In this document: positions 12,288 to 25,000 of the stretch, one piece after another
How the letters are laid out: each line of letters begins with the position of its first letter
How positions within the stretch are numbered: the stretch's first letter is position 1
NCBI RefSeq assembly: GCF_011397635.1
Contig: NC_064769.1
Span: 15,021,207-15,085,206, forward strand
Source of the DNA: Epinephelus fuscoguttatus
Lineage: Eukaryota > Chordata > Actinopteri > Perciformes > Serranidae
Direction: 5' to 3'
DNA: 64,000 bases
Notes under the pieces: generated by a model
Told to the model about the DNA's origin: nothing
Database searches by the model: none
The model's input: the letters and a program-made list of their open reading frames with translations, nothing else
Made by a program: the position numbers and the translations under genes

Positions 12288-13886
12288 TAAGAGCGACACC
12301 ACACCTGTCATAAGCATGGAGTCTGTGTGAGTGTTTATGACTGTTGTCATTAAGTGTGTCATTCGGCCAATTATATGTAATTTCTAATGGTAAGTTTGCC
12401 TTGCTTGAGATGTCTTTGTTATGACAACCTGACATTAACCAAGGCAACATAACCTGACATAAACATGCCATAGCAGGCCTAGTTATCAAATTGAAACTAT
12501 TTAGCTTTATGTGTTAACAATACATTAAACCAGTGGTTCCCAACGTTTCTCCTTAATGGACTCCTTTTCTATCACTGAGTAAACTGACACACCCTAGCAT
12601 ATTTTATAAATATTTCATATTATATTTAAAGCATAACAATAACATTGCAGGACAAGTGATAAACTGTACAAGTAACCCAAATAGTGAATGCAAAAACTGT
12701 AGTAAGTTTGTGTAAAATGATCAATTAGGATGAATTTTGAACTGATTTTTTCCTGTGAAAATTGCAAGAGATGAGTTTTCTTATATTTTTTTGCAACTAT
12801 TTGTAGAATTATCTGCATTATGCATTTAATTGTTGTTGTTTTGGCTATTGGCTCCTTTTTTGACAAATTCAGCCCCTCCTTTAGCCCTTTGCCTGTTTAG
12901 CAAAGAGCAACGGCTCTGTAAGTACAGCTTGCGTTCAGGTCTTCCCTGTGCCCTTATCCTGTGAGATTTGTTTTTTAAGTTTGTGTCTTGAATGCTGAAC
13001 TATAGGTCTGCTTTTTATATTGTCAAGTGTTCTTACTCTCCCTAAAGTCAAGTAGACCTCATGACCCCAGTGAGGCTTTGACGGCCCCTAGTGGGGGTTG
13101 GGACCCCCACAATTGCAGCAATAATGTGTGGTCATGAGACTATTACGATTTTGTCATGAACATTCTCTTCGACTTCAACTACAGTGGTATAATTTGTATT
13201 TGTCATAAAGATGCCATTAAGTTATAATATACTGTCAAATCATTTTCTAATGGTTACATTAATAATTTCCTTGACCTCAACTTCAGTGGTACAATTTAGA
13301 CTTATTATGTCATTAAATGTTATTATACTGTCAAATACATTTACATACCCTAATGAAAGCAATACACAAGTAAATTACTTGTCCCTCTTCAAACAGACGA
13401 TTTCGACATATTCTCAGCAATTGAAGTGAAGGAAAATATTCATGACAGTTATAAAAGCATTTGACAGTGTAATAACACTTCATGATATTTTAAGGACTAG
13501 TCCAAATTGTTAATACTTTCTTTCAGTTTAATATTTCAGCCTGCTATGCCATGTTTATGACAGGTTATGTTGTCTTGGTTTAAGGTTTAGGATGCACTTC
13601 TAGGATGCACTTAGGGTTTAGGATGCAGATAGTTGATTGTTGAGTGTTATTTCTAGGTCGTCAAATACGGACAACCTTGGGTTGGTAGTTGGACTGACAC
13701 TCAACAATTAACTGTCTTCCTCAAGAATTCCATACTGAACCTTTAATGTCAAGTTGTCATAACAAAGACTTATCAAACAATGTAAACTTTGCATTGAAAA
13801 TGAAATAAATGACTGTATGACACTAAATGACAACAGTCATAAACATTCATAAAGACTCCCTCATGTAAATGACAGGTGTCATGTCA
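12288..13886. mobile_element. Foldback repeat with long inverted arms
   Basis: The left arm 12288-12480 is the approximate reverse complement of 13541-13583 plus 13745-13886. Examples: TTATGACTGTTGTCAT left against ATGACAACAGTCATAA right; CATGCCATAGCAGGCC against CCTGCTATGCCATG. About 160 bases are inserted in the right arm (13584-13744), itself with a small inverted repeat. No coding frame. Confidence 0.75.
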
Positions 13887-15974
13887 GTCTCAGACACACT
13901 CCTCCAAAACAAATTTGCTTTTCGGAAATCTAAATCTCAAAATAATTCTTTACGTTAGTAGAGTGCTTTAAAAAAACAAAAAAAAAATTAGCGCATTATT
14001 CCTTCTCCCAAGATATTAGATTTGATGAAATTATGTCACAAAGAATTGGACTAAAAGTTAATGGCGGATAACTGTTAAGAAAAAACCCCTCTATGATTCT
14101 TTGTGCCCTTTCCTTCTAACCTTTCTCTGAAATATGCCAACATATTCCTCCTCTCGTGCACTCTCACTCTCATATAGACACAAGGAATCAAGGAAAGTCC
14201 TCTCAGCTTAAACCAAAATTAATCTGGTGATGGACCCCCCCCCCAATACTGCTCTTTGCTAAAATGTGTGGTTGTGAGATGCATGTACTGTACACTCCCT
14301 CTTGCAGCAAAATACAGGCACGTTATATTACATTGCATCTGTCTTGTCAAACTCATTGAACACATGCTGATTTTGGTTCAATTGAAGTGGTCCAGTGCAT
14401 ATCAAATACAATGCCCCATTCATTTGGTTTCCATCAGAGTACTGACAATAGTAAGGATGAGAGCATTTTAAGAGTCTGTTGCTGTTGTGTACGATTTCTG
14501 TTAGCCATTTCAAATGTTTGCTTCCCACTCTACAAAAACAGTCTGTGTAACTCTAAATACAGTGAACTGTTCTGAGGAATGATTGTGTACAGTGGACTGC
14601 AAAATGCAAATTAACTCGGACCTGTCAAGCAATAATGTGTTTTCCCCTGTACTGTAAAGCAATACACAGCCAGCATCTTCTGCTACGAATAAGTGATAAC
14701 ACAGGATAATTGACGTGAGTGACAGGGGTGAACAAGTATTTCTGTGATGACATCTAGTGGCAGTACAGCAGTCTTGCCATGAGATATCCACACACTGAGA
14801 AATAAAATCTTTTTCGTTTAACATCGATAAGTGACGGTGATCCAATATTAAACATTCTGTATTGAGTGCACTGTGTGTTCGTCTAATTCAGTCTCTTCAA
14901 TTAAAAAGTGTAAATGACATCTAAACACAATTCGTCTTGGTACTGACACGGATGATCTATCTGATCTAACTTTCTGATTGTGCTATTCAATTGTGGTCAT
15001 TCAAATAATCATAGCTTTTAAAGGTTCACAAAAAAAAAAAGAAAATGCTAATCAAGAATGTGAGAATATCCATTGCATGACTCAAGCCCCGAAACTAATC
15101 ATTGACTACACACCAAAAAGAAGAATCCAGAGAGAACCAATTCAGAAATAATCACTGGTTGAAAAGCATAAATATTTTTACAGTGTCAGCATACACAAGC
15201 ACCTCTTTCAAATAAAGGGGTATCAAGGTCTACGAACAATGTCCACAAGAACAGTTGATTTTTAAGTCATGCGACTGCAGTGACACAAGAAAATACTTCA
15301 TAAAAAAAGTTTATCTTTAAAGCCATTGACAGCACTATGAAGGATGTCTGTTTGCACCCCGACACTTTGTGATACTGCAAAGCAAAACACATTCAGTTCT
15401 AATCCCCGATAAAAGCAGATTTCATATAGTGACTAATTGAGTGAGCTGTCACGCTATTGGTGAGATTAAAGGACATTTCTCCTAAAGTAATTCCTTATAA
15501 ACAGCATTTGTTGTCCAAACTGTTTTTGTTTCAGCGACCTCTTAGCCAACGGTTCTTGTAGAAATGTGGTTGTGCTTGACAGACAAAACTAAAATTTCAG
15601 GTTTTTTTATTCTAAAATACTCTTGTTAACACCTCTTTGAGGTTTGATTTGCACTTCATCTAAACTACAAGAACAATTGTCTTTTTTTTAATCTTTTAAA
15701 ACACCAAATCAAGATATTATGTCCAAATGCACCTATGTCTTCTCAAAAATATAGCATTTCAGTCATCACAACAAAATAATAACAGTTCTATAAATAATTT
15801 TTTTTGTCTTAAACAAATCTTGCATCTTCCAGTGCCTCCAGTAAAGTAATCTCCCAAAAACACTGTCAGCGCATAGAGCCGTCAAGCATCTTCTCTTCGT
15901 GGTTCATCTTCAAGTTTCAGGATGGAAGGAGAGACTGTCCGGAGCTTCCTATTTCCCATCAGGCATTGCAAGCA

Positions 15975-16103
15975 TCACTGTTTCCTTCCAACGGGCTGTA
16001 GGAGACACAGTTCACTCCCAGCGGACACAATCGGCAGATTGTTGTCACGGTGATGGCCAATAAGATGGCTAATGCTGTCAAATATATGATCTTTTGTCCG
16101 TAC
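15975..16103 (-). CDS. shc3: shc3 exon 12: end of SH2 and stop codon
   Basis: 129 nt encoding [18 protein letters not shown] through [11 protein letters not shown] and TGA. Acceptor TTTTTCAAAG. The 3' UTR continues to lower coordinates; an AATAAA on the minus strand at 15611-15606 is one candidate poly(A) signal. Confidence 0.95.
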   Translation of the reverse strand, partial: VRTKDHIFDSISHLIGHHRDNNLPIVSAGSELCLLQPVGRKQ

Positions 16104-18746
16104 CTTTGAAAAAGAGAAAGGGTTGTTAAATGTCAGCTGTGGCCGCATAAGAAGATTAAGTTCAGCAAGGTTGAGTTTTTCTGTCATTGACCCCTTCACA
16201 AATCATTTCTCTCTACAATATCTCCCTGACACAAACTCTACGCATCCTTTAACCCATCTTACCGTGCCCTCAGGGTCCACCAACAGTAGGTGTTTGGCAA
16301 GTCCATTGTGCATGCCCGTCAGTACGTAGGACCCTGGGTTTGTCGTGCTCTTACGAACCAGGAAGTCCCCGTCTTCTTTCAGCAGTTTTTCAGCGTCACG
16401 GCGGCTCATTTTGCCATGGTACCACGGCTGGCCCTCCAGCTCCTCCTGTGCCCGGAAGGCCACTGAACGCACAAGAAGAGGACTCGAGTTGTCCACCGAT
16501 GCTGCCTTGTGAAGACTGGAGACCTGGGACTGGGTTTGCCCATGGGACAGTGGATGGGACTGCGACTGAATGGCATCCTCAAAAGGCTCTGGTATAGGTA
16601 AGGGCAGTGCCAAAATGATGAATTAAGAGAGGAAGGATATCTGTAGTATAATTTTTAAATCGGTATCTTACAGCCATCAAGACTTGTAAACTATGCTAAT
16701 CCATAAAATCAACTGCTAGTATGAAAACCTTAACATGTTTCTCAGAAACACAAGGTCATCATTTCTTTACCTTTCTTCATAATGGTAAAAATGTATATTT
16801 ATTTTTTTAGTCTGTCTGCACACTCAATTTTTATATCTGTATGCACATACAGTACATCTGTATACTTACACTGTACATCATATAATTTGTTAACTAATGC
16901 AGTGATATGCAGATGACACACTGTTGTATATAAGTAAACCTGACATTTTCACTTAAGGCCCGTTTCCACCGCAGGAACTTTGGGGTAATTTTACGGGGCC
17001 GGGGCCATTGGTGCATGTCTCCACCGCCTGAACCACCCCTGAAGGACAGAGTTCCAGAACTTTTACAGGGGCTAAACAAGTCCCTGCCTCGGAGTAGGTA
17101 CTCAGAACGGCCCCGAGAGACTCCTGGCTGGGGCTTGGGGATTACTTGGTGCTGACTGGATATACTCAAGGCGGGATGTGACGTTTTGTAATTACTATAT
17201 TTATTGTAGATTAGCTGGGCTAAACGTTAGCTGTTAGCCGTTAGCCATTAGCAGTGTCTGTAATAACTCAGTAACTCAATGTACGGTCCATGAAAAAAAA
17301 TTTTTTTCCAGCGGATATCTTAGTTACAACATGATTGAGCTAGCAAAGCAGTTTTGTGTTGCTATGTGTGGTATTTGTTCAGTTTTGGGAAATCACAAGC
17401 CTCCTGTTGTCGGATACGACATGAAACTACTCCAGTTAGCTCAATCATGTTGTAACTAAGACATCCGCTGGAAAAAATATTTTTTTCACGGACCGTTTAT
17501 TGAGTTATTGAGTTAATACAGACACCGCTAACGGCTAACAGCTAACTACGTCCCTACGCCCCTACTTCGCCCCGCTCAAAATGGTCATGCAACGATTACG
17601 TCACATCCAGAGCCCGGTAACTTTACAGGAACCTTCCTCCTACTCAGCCCTCTCAGTGGAGACACAGCAGTTGAGTGCCGGGCGACAGGACGTTCCTGTA
17701 GTAGTTCCTGCCCCCAAATAGTACCAGGAACTTCTTCAGTGGAAACGGGCCTTTAGTGTCTTGATTTGTTCTCTATGTTCATACATTGACTTTATATACC
17801 AAGTTAATATTATTCAGGGCCATGACATAGGGCAGGGTTAGAGTATGTTATAGCCTTTCCCAGCATGTACTGGGTTAGAGGCAGGGAGACATACTGGACA
17901 GGTGCCAGCCTTTTACAAAACTAACACAAGACATTCACTTTAACCTCACACCTACACAAAACTCAGCAGCTACCCTGACACTTAACAAGTGTGTAATGAG
18001 ATTAAATATCTTGGCCATTATATTGTCAGTGATTTCTCTGATGATAAAGATATCCATGGACAGTGTTGCAAGTTGTATGAGCAATGTAATATGCATGCTC
18101 GCAAATTCAGCATGTGTTCAGTTAATGTGAAGATAGCTCTTCTGTGAGCATTTTGTACCCTGCTGTATACTGCAAGGACTTAATGTGGCCTTTCATGATG
18201 GAATGAGAGTGCTTCACTTCCACAGTGGTGTAGTGCCAGCCAAATGTTTGTAAATGTTGTGCCTACCTGCCCTGCTTTAATACAAAATCATATATATCGA
18301 TATATGTGCAGGCTCTCTGTCTCAGAAAGGCTTTAGCCAACCCTGAGCTGAGCTCAGTCAGGATTTAATCGAGACTGGCTCTCCAGCTTGTTTGGGGGCG
18401 CATTCATTCATCTTCTAACCGCTTCATCCTCTTGAGGGTCGTGGGGGGGGCTGGAGCCTATCCCAGCTGACATCGGCCGAGAGGCAGGGTACACCCTGGA
18501 CAGTTCGCCAGACTATCACAGGGCTGACACATAGAGACAAACAACCATTCACACTCACATTCACACCTACGGACAATTTAGAGTTACCAATTAACCTAGT
18601 CCCCAGTCTGCATGTCTTTGGACTGTGGGAGGAAGCTGGAGTGCCCGGAGAGAACCCACACTGACACAGGGAGAACATGCAAACTCCACACAAAATTTGT
18701 CTTTTTGTATGAACACGCATAATGTAGTGTTGGGTATTTCTTGTCT

Positions 18747-18787
<41 letters not shown>

Positions 18788-18987
18788 CTTATTTTTGTAC
18801 ACAGACGATTGTCTGTTTTTATGTGGTACGCTCTGGACTTTTCTCTGTGTCCTTATTAAAGTCATTATTATTGTTACAATAAACAAGGGACCAGAGAGTG
18901 TTTAAAACACATCTTATGGATATGAGACAGCAGGCATAAGCCTCTCTGCATAATCTCTTACTCAGTCATATCATTTTATATATACTC

Positions 18988-19020
<33 letters not shown>

Positions 19021-22000
19021 CAAATAGAACTTTTATTGATACAAATGCATGGCAATCAAATTGTCTTTTTTGCTGAGGAAGGTTCCTAACTGAGTGAAAT
19101 GACCCGTAAGTATCTAAGAGTCAGCCATGATAAGAGCTGGTTGAATTCTCTAAGGTGCTTAAATGCTTCTTTTTTATTTCCTTCAGGGTACACTAGACCA
19201 TTCTTAGCAAAAGGAAAGGAGATAATGCTGCCCCACAGTTCCTTATGACAGCAACATTTAAAATTACCTGCGTCAATAACATCCACTGTCATATAGTTAC
19301 AGAGCCTATAGTGCAGTCTGATTGTTTTAGCACCATGGTTGTCTTTTCCTACGTCCTTTACGTCTCTCCTTGACCTCATGATGTTTTCAATAAAGGTCAA
19401 AGAAGAGAATTGAGGAAAAGACATAGGATATTTTTTTTACTATTCCTCCACAGCTGGATTTTATTAATAGAGAAACAAAGTAAAATGTGACTGTTACCAG
19501 TTAAAGACCTACAGTAGGTTGACAATGACACCTGAACCTAGATTTCATAAAAGAACAGTTAACTTTTGAAATGTATAGTTCACTGCTCACGTGTAATTTG
19601 TATCATGGATTCCTCATACATGGTTACACACATCGTCATGTAACCGATCTTTCATGTATAATAATAGCAAAGCTAAAGGTGGAAGTTGAAAGGAGGAAAG
19701 AATAAAGCTGTACACTAGCATTAACACTGCCTACTATTGTCCTCACACTGATACGGTGTTATTATAATGCCACAATGAAGTCACTGAGAAGAACAAACCT
19801 CTATAATTAAGAACTCGAATTACAAAGTCATTACAATGATATTCTGAAAACGAAGCAAAGATCCTGTCGAGATACTCATGCTTCAACAAGTGATTCTTAA
19901 TCCAATATTCATATCACATGACCACAGAAACTAAAACAATAGCATGGACCAACCAAGACTTACTCATGTCGAACAGGTCCTTCTGTGGGCTCTCTTTGGC
20001 TGCAGCTGCCATGCCCTTTGTCACATTCTCCGCCTCTGCCTGGAGTGCTGCAAGCACCTGGGCGTCAATCTGCTGGGTGTTCACATATGCGGGCATCTCT
20101 CCTGTTTTTGGTGCCTGACCTTTACTCTCGGGCAGACTGCTTATATCAAATGATCCTATGGTAGACATTTGGACAAACAATCACAGCCATGGTGATAAAT
20201 TGATGAAATTCTGCTGAATTAAAACATAGTTTATGTATTTACGTAGAGGGAAAGCATGGATTTTCTCACCCTGTTGTATGAATATGGGCTTTTTTTCATC
20301 TCCCCAGTTTTCCCCACAATGCCGCCCTTGGTAATATGTCTGATCTACTGAGCCTGGCCCCATCTGATGACATACAGACATAGTTATAAGTTAAAAAAAG
20401 ATTGAATTATGTTTTTCAGATTATGCCCACATGAGAGCTAAAATTTCTGACACTGATCCACATAAACTGAGTTGTACCTGGCATCCATCTGATGCTGTGT
20501 TCTGATTGGTCAGCCGGGTGTCGATGAAGCCTCCAGGGGGAGGCATCTTGCCAGGGATGTTGTTATAGTAGGGATGTTCTGCGGACTCCTCCTCTTCCTC
20601 TGTCCACGGTAACTCCTCCATGTTTAATACCCTGAGGGAAAACATAGTTTGATTGTGAAACTCAATACTGTCTGTGTATGGGCTTGTGTTAGTGAATGTG
20701 TACTTCAGTGAATGATATGTGAACTCCTCACCTGTCATGTGTGGAGGACAATTTGCTTGAGGGACACTGCAGGTACTGCTGGAAGCGAAGGTCAAAGGCC
20801 TGGCCGATGGTGCTGATGACGTCCTGGGCCAGTCCATCAGAGCACTCCAGGATGTGACACGCTGATGAGGGCCAGAGTGACACATTTTAATGAGCATGTT
20901 GATGTGAGATATGAGACACTCTTTAGAGTATTTAAGGAGTGAACACCCACCTCTTCTGTTAACAGGATCCTTTGCTACATAGGCAACAAAATCTGTTGTG
21001 TCCTAAAGACAAAAAAAAAGGCACTTTATAACTGTTGTAACAATGTCCAACTACAACATAACACAATACCTTTATACCAAAACCTTTATTTTCTGGTTAG
21101 GTCACTGTTATTACACATTGGTTATTAGAGCCAGAGCACGGTACAAGCTCTATGTATTTGGCAATATTTGCAGAGTTGTGGTGTCTATTTATTTCAGCCT
21201 ACCAGACATAAAAGAGATAGGAAGCGGAGAGAGACCACAGCGAGGGAGCAGGCCCCCAAGAAGTGCACTGACCTTTGAAGCCATTTGAAGCCAAGCTATT
21301 TTCATAGTAGCCAAACAGTGGAATTACAACTCCTAAGTCTGTCACGTGAAACCATTGGGCCCAAAAAGGCTTTTATCTCCCATGAACTCTCACTGGAAAA
21401 ATATGTCTATAAATCAGTGGATACATTTTTTTGAGCATCACAACCCCCAGGAAATGACTTGTTTGACTATCAGGATTTTTAATCCATTCAGTTTGATAAC
21501 GCCCAGAAAGTCTAACAGAGCCACATGCAAAAATCATTTCATCCCCATTCAAGTTAGCAGAGCGCTAAACTGGAAGTAGGCAACTTGGCCGTTGAGAGTC
21601 TCAAGTGCACCTGCTCTATGGGCCCAATGATGAAGAAGCAGCGCCAATCATCTGGATGATGTTATTACGTCAGAAACGGATAAAAAATAAAGTCTGCATT
21701 AAGAGAAAGGATTAAAGTCAAAGTATTTTCATGGGAAAACTTGAAAAGGGCAGGGAGATGCGCTGAGCTCACCTGCAGGCTTGTGTCACAAGCAAACACT
21801 GATAGTGCTTATGTAATAACTCTGTCTGCCAGAGGGGGGAGACAAAAGTTGTGCACTCCAGCTTTAATATCAGCGATGGTGAGGTTAAAATTCTTATTTT
21901 CTAAATAAGGAATAACTAATTGATAATGTAATCCAAATTGAATATTTGATTATCAACATTGCTGCCATGTTCAAAGAGGGATAAACATCTTTTGGAACAG

Positions 22001-25000
22001 TCTTTGGTGAACAATGTACTGCAGTAAGACTGGATAAAGACTACTAAAATATTCACTGTGTATAAACTGTTTTCACAATATCTGCTACATGCTTCTCTGC
22101 AGTGTATAAAAAAATTCACTGAATGGAAATGTGTCATAAAAAAAATACAAATTAATCAAGACAGAATGGCAATATGACCTTTGACAAATTACAGTATCTC
22201 CCATGGGCAAAAAATATACATATTTTTATTGTATCAGTAAATCAGGCCTTTTTTTTATGAAGTACTTCATGTTGTAATTATCACAAGACACAGATGCCAG
22301 TTACTCTAACAAAGGTCACTGAGTTACTTACGGGGTCTCCACCTGATGCAAAGGAGATGGACTGCATGTGATGGTTGGCTATGATCTGTCAACAGCAAAG
22401 GTATACAGTACATATGAGTTAGTAAATGCCTCTTTATACACACAGGTAGATACAAATGTGCATGCATGCCTCTACAAAGATTGTACACTTTTAAATGTTC
22501 ACCAGAATTTCATTTGTGTATCTGCCTTTGCCTGCTAATTCCATGAGAGAGAAGAGTCCTGTATCTAACATATCATGAGGCAGCCATATTGGAAATATTC
22601 AGCTCTTGGAGTTAGATGAGACAAGTGATAATTGTTCAGTTTAACTTTTCTTGAGCTACAACTCAGAGATTAGGACCAGAGACAGGTAGGATTGGTTGAG
22701 CCGGATCTGAAGATTATTCTGAAACACTCTCTGCATTATTACCCACTGATGCTCAATATATCAGGAATATTATCATGTCTTGTTTGAGTTACTATGTGTA
22801 GGATTTGAATTACATTTCACTTTGGCGCCATCTGCAGGCAGTACAAAGAAGAACACTGGGTCTGACAGTATTACACACTGTGACCACTGACCACCTCCAC
22901 CGCAAAGAAAACTTCTTTATTACCCATAACTGGCTAAATATAGTTATGTGCATGAGGGAAGTCAAGTTGCCAACCTCCTCTGGTTATTCCAGCAACATCT
23001 GGAGAGGTCATGTGGTCTTACTTGTCTTCTTCTTTGTACTGTTCTTATACTGCATAAACATCCTTACACAAACATCCTTAAATCTATTTATAAAAAAATC
23101 TTGTCACTTTAGCAACAGCTAAAAATAAGATCTCCTGAGTTGCATCAAGCTAAATTTGGCAACAAACATCCTCTGATCACTTTTCTGATCACACACAATG
23201 GAGATTCATTCTTGAACTTAGTGACACATACTGCCTATGTGGTAAATACTCTAAAATACAAGGTCCACTTATTTAGCTATTCACTGAGCTTTCGAGCATG
23301 TCCAATACTCTTCTTCACTGGATCTGTTTTTCAGTGTCTTTTTTTGTTGCATCTGCCCCCAGCATTACTTACTACACACGCTACATGTGGTTGCTGGGAT
23401 GTTTGTGCAGACTCCTCTAATGTAATAATGCTTTTTCCTGACCACAGCATTATTATTGTATCATTTATATTTATCACATGTGGCTCACAGAACCTATAAC
23501 TTTGCAAAGGTTGCACATTGACCTGTTTGCAGTCAGGGGTCATCAGGTTGAGGCTACTGGTGGAGATATTTAGGTTGATGGACATGCCAGCAAACTGCAG
23601 GTTGCTCTTCCCGAGGATACTGGACAGAGCTTTGGACGGTGGCTGAGAGGATCCGAGGAGGACACAGACAGACACAAACACAACAAATTATTGCAACAAA
23701 GTCTCTTTTTAATAATTAAACAGTATTGCTTAAAGGAATAATTTAACATTAGTTGGAAAAAACTCCTTTGCTTTCTTGCTGAGAGTTAAGATGAGAAGAT
23801 CGATGCCACTCTCACATGTCTATGGTAAATATGAAGCTACAGACTGATAGCAGACAGAGCTGATTAGCTTACTTTGGCTTAGCATAAAGACTGGAAACAG
23901 GGGGGAAATGGCAAACCTGACTCTGTCCAGAGGTAATAATCCACCTCCAAGCTCCTCTGAAGCTCACCAATTACTGAAGATTACTGCCATCTTTGTTTGG
24001 GGGATAGGGGATGTGTAAACTGCAAAGTCCTTTTTTGGTATTTTCACAACCTAAAGTTATATTTTTATTGAAGAATATTGAGGTCAACATGGTGTGAGAT
24101 TACTTTGAATCTCTTTTTGGTGATTCCAAGGCAAGATATGAGAGAAGACTCACCCTGATCAATCTTCATTCAAGCCATAAATTGTCTCACATGGCACAAC
24201 GACCTTTGCATAAAGTGTAGCATGAGTAAAGCATTTTAAACCGACCAAGCCTAGGCCTAATGACTAAATGCAAGACCAAGCACATGGGCTTGGACGAATG
24301 TTATTCCATTATTATATAACTTATTACTATGAAATTAATTTATTATTCTCACCTGGGAAGAGCACACGTAAGTGTGATTTCACTTGTGGGACCAGGGTCT
24401 GTTTTGGTTTCGTCAGTGTTAGCATGAGCCCTCTTGATGGCCAACACCAGCAACTTTTTCCTTCACATTTCTTCAACTGGTATGATATAAAACTTGGAGA
24501 CTTGGATTTGTCTAGTCGTATTAATCAAACAACCACTAACCCAGCAGCTCCTCTGCATGTTGGCGTGTTAATGTCATGAAGAAAACGATATTTACTTTCT
24601 GCATTTCTGAACATTTCTCTGCATTACTACAAACTAGAAGTGGTCTTTTCCCAACACCACTGTCAACAGACCAAAAGTTGACTTAGCGGATGGACATGCT
24701 ATTTCTTGCCCGAATGCAGTGTCTTCTTGGCGTCTCCACTGGCCTCCAGCCAAGAAATAGTCTGGCACATAATCATAACCGGCGCAATGTAAAATCAGAA
24801 TTTTTACATTTTGTTTTTGTACAGATTAAACAAACATAAAACAGGTTAGTTACTGAGCTGAAGAGACAATGGTGAGCGAATTTTGTTACCTTTGGAAAGA
24901 GCCAGGCTAGTTGTTCCCCCTTGTTTCCAGGCTTTATGCTAAGCTAAGCTACTGCTAGCTATAGCTTCATATTAACGATTTTCTCTGCAAATAGGTGATG

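Larger units (their letters stand above)
11035..15974. other. Shared 3' flank of s1pr3 and shc3
   Basis: No coding exon supported. The part nearest 15974 is presumably shc3 3' UTR on the minus strand. Includes an AT microsatellite and a large foldback repeat, listed separately; the rest is AT-rich with chance ORFs. Confidence 0.6.
16589..19963 (-). other. shc3: shc3 intron 10
   Basis: 3.4 kb. Holds the Harbinger-like MITE, the reverse-transcriptase fossil, a LINE-type repeat and two microsatellites; no further exon seen. Confidence 0.85.

Noticed and set aside
12031-12362. Ile-Tyr repeat ORFs on both strands
   Set aside because: Translation of the AT microsatellite.
16894-17169. 91-aa minus-strand ORF
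   Set aside because: Lies mostly in the Harbinger-like MITE; no family likeness.
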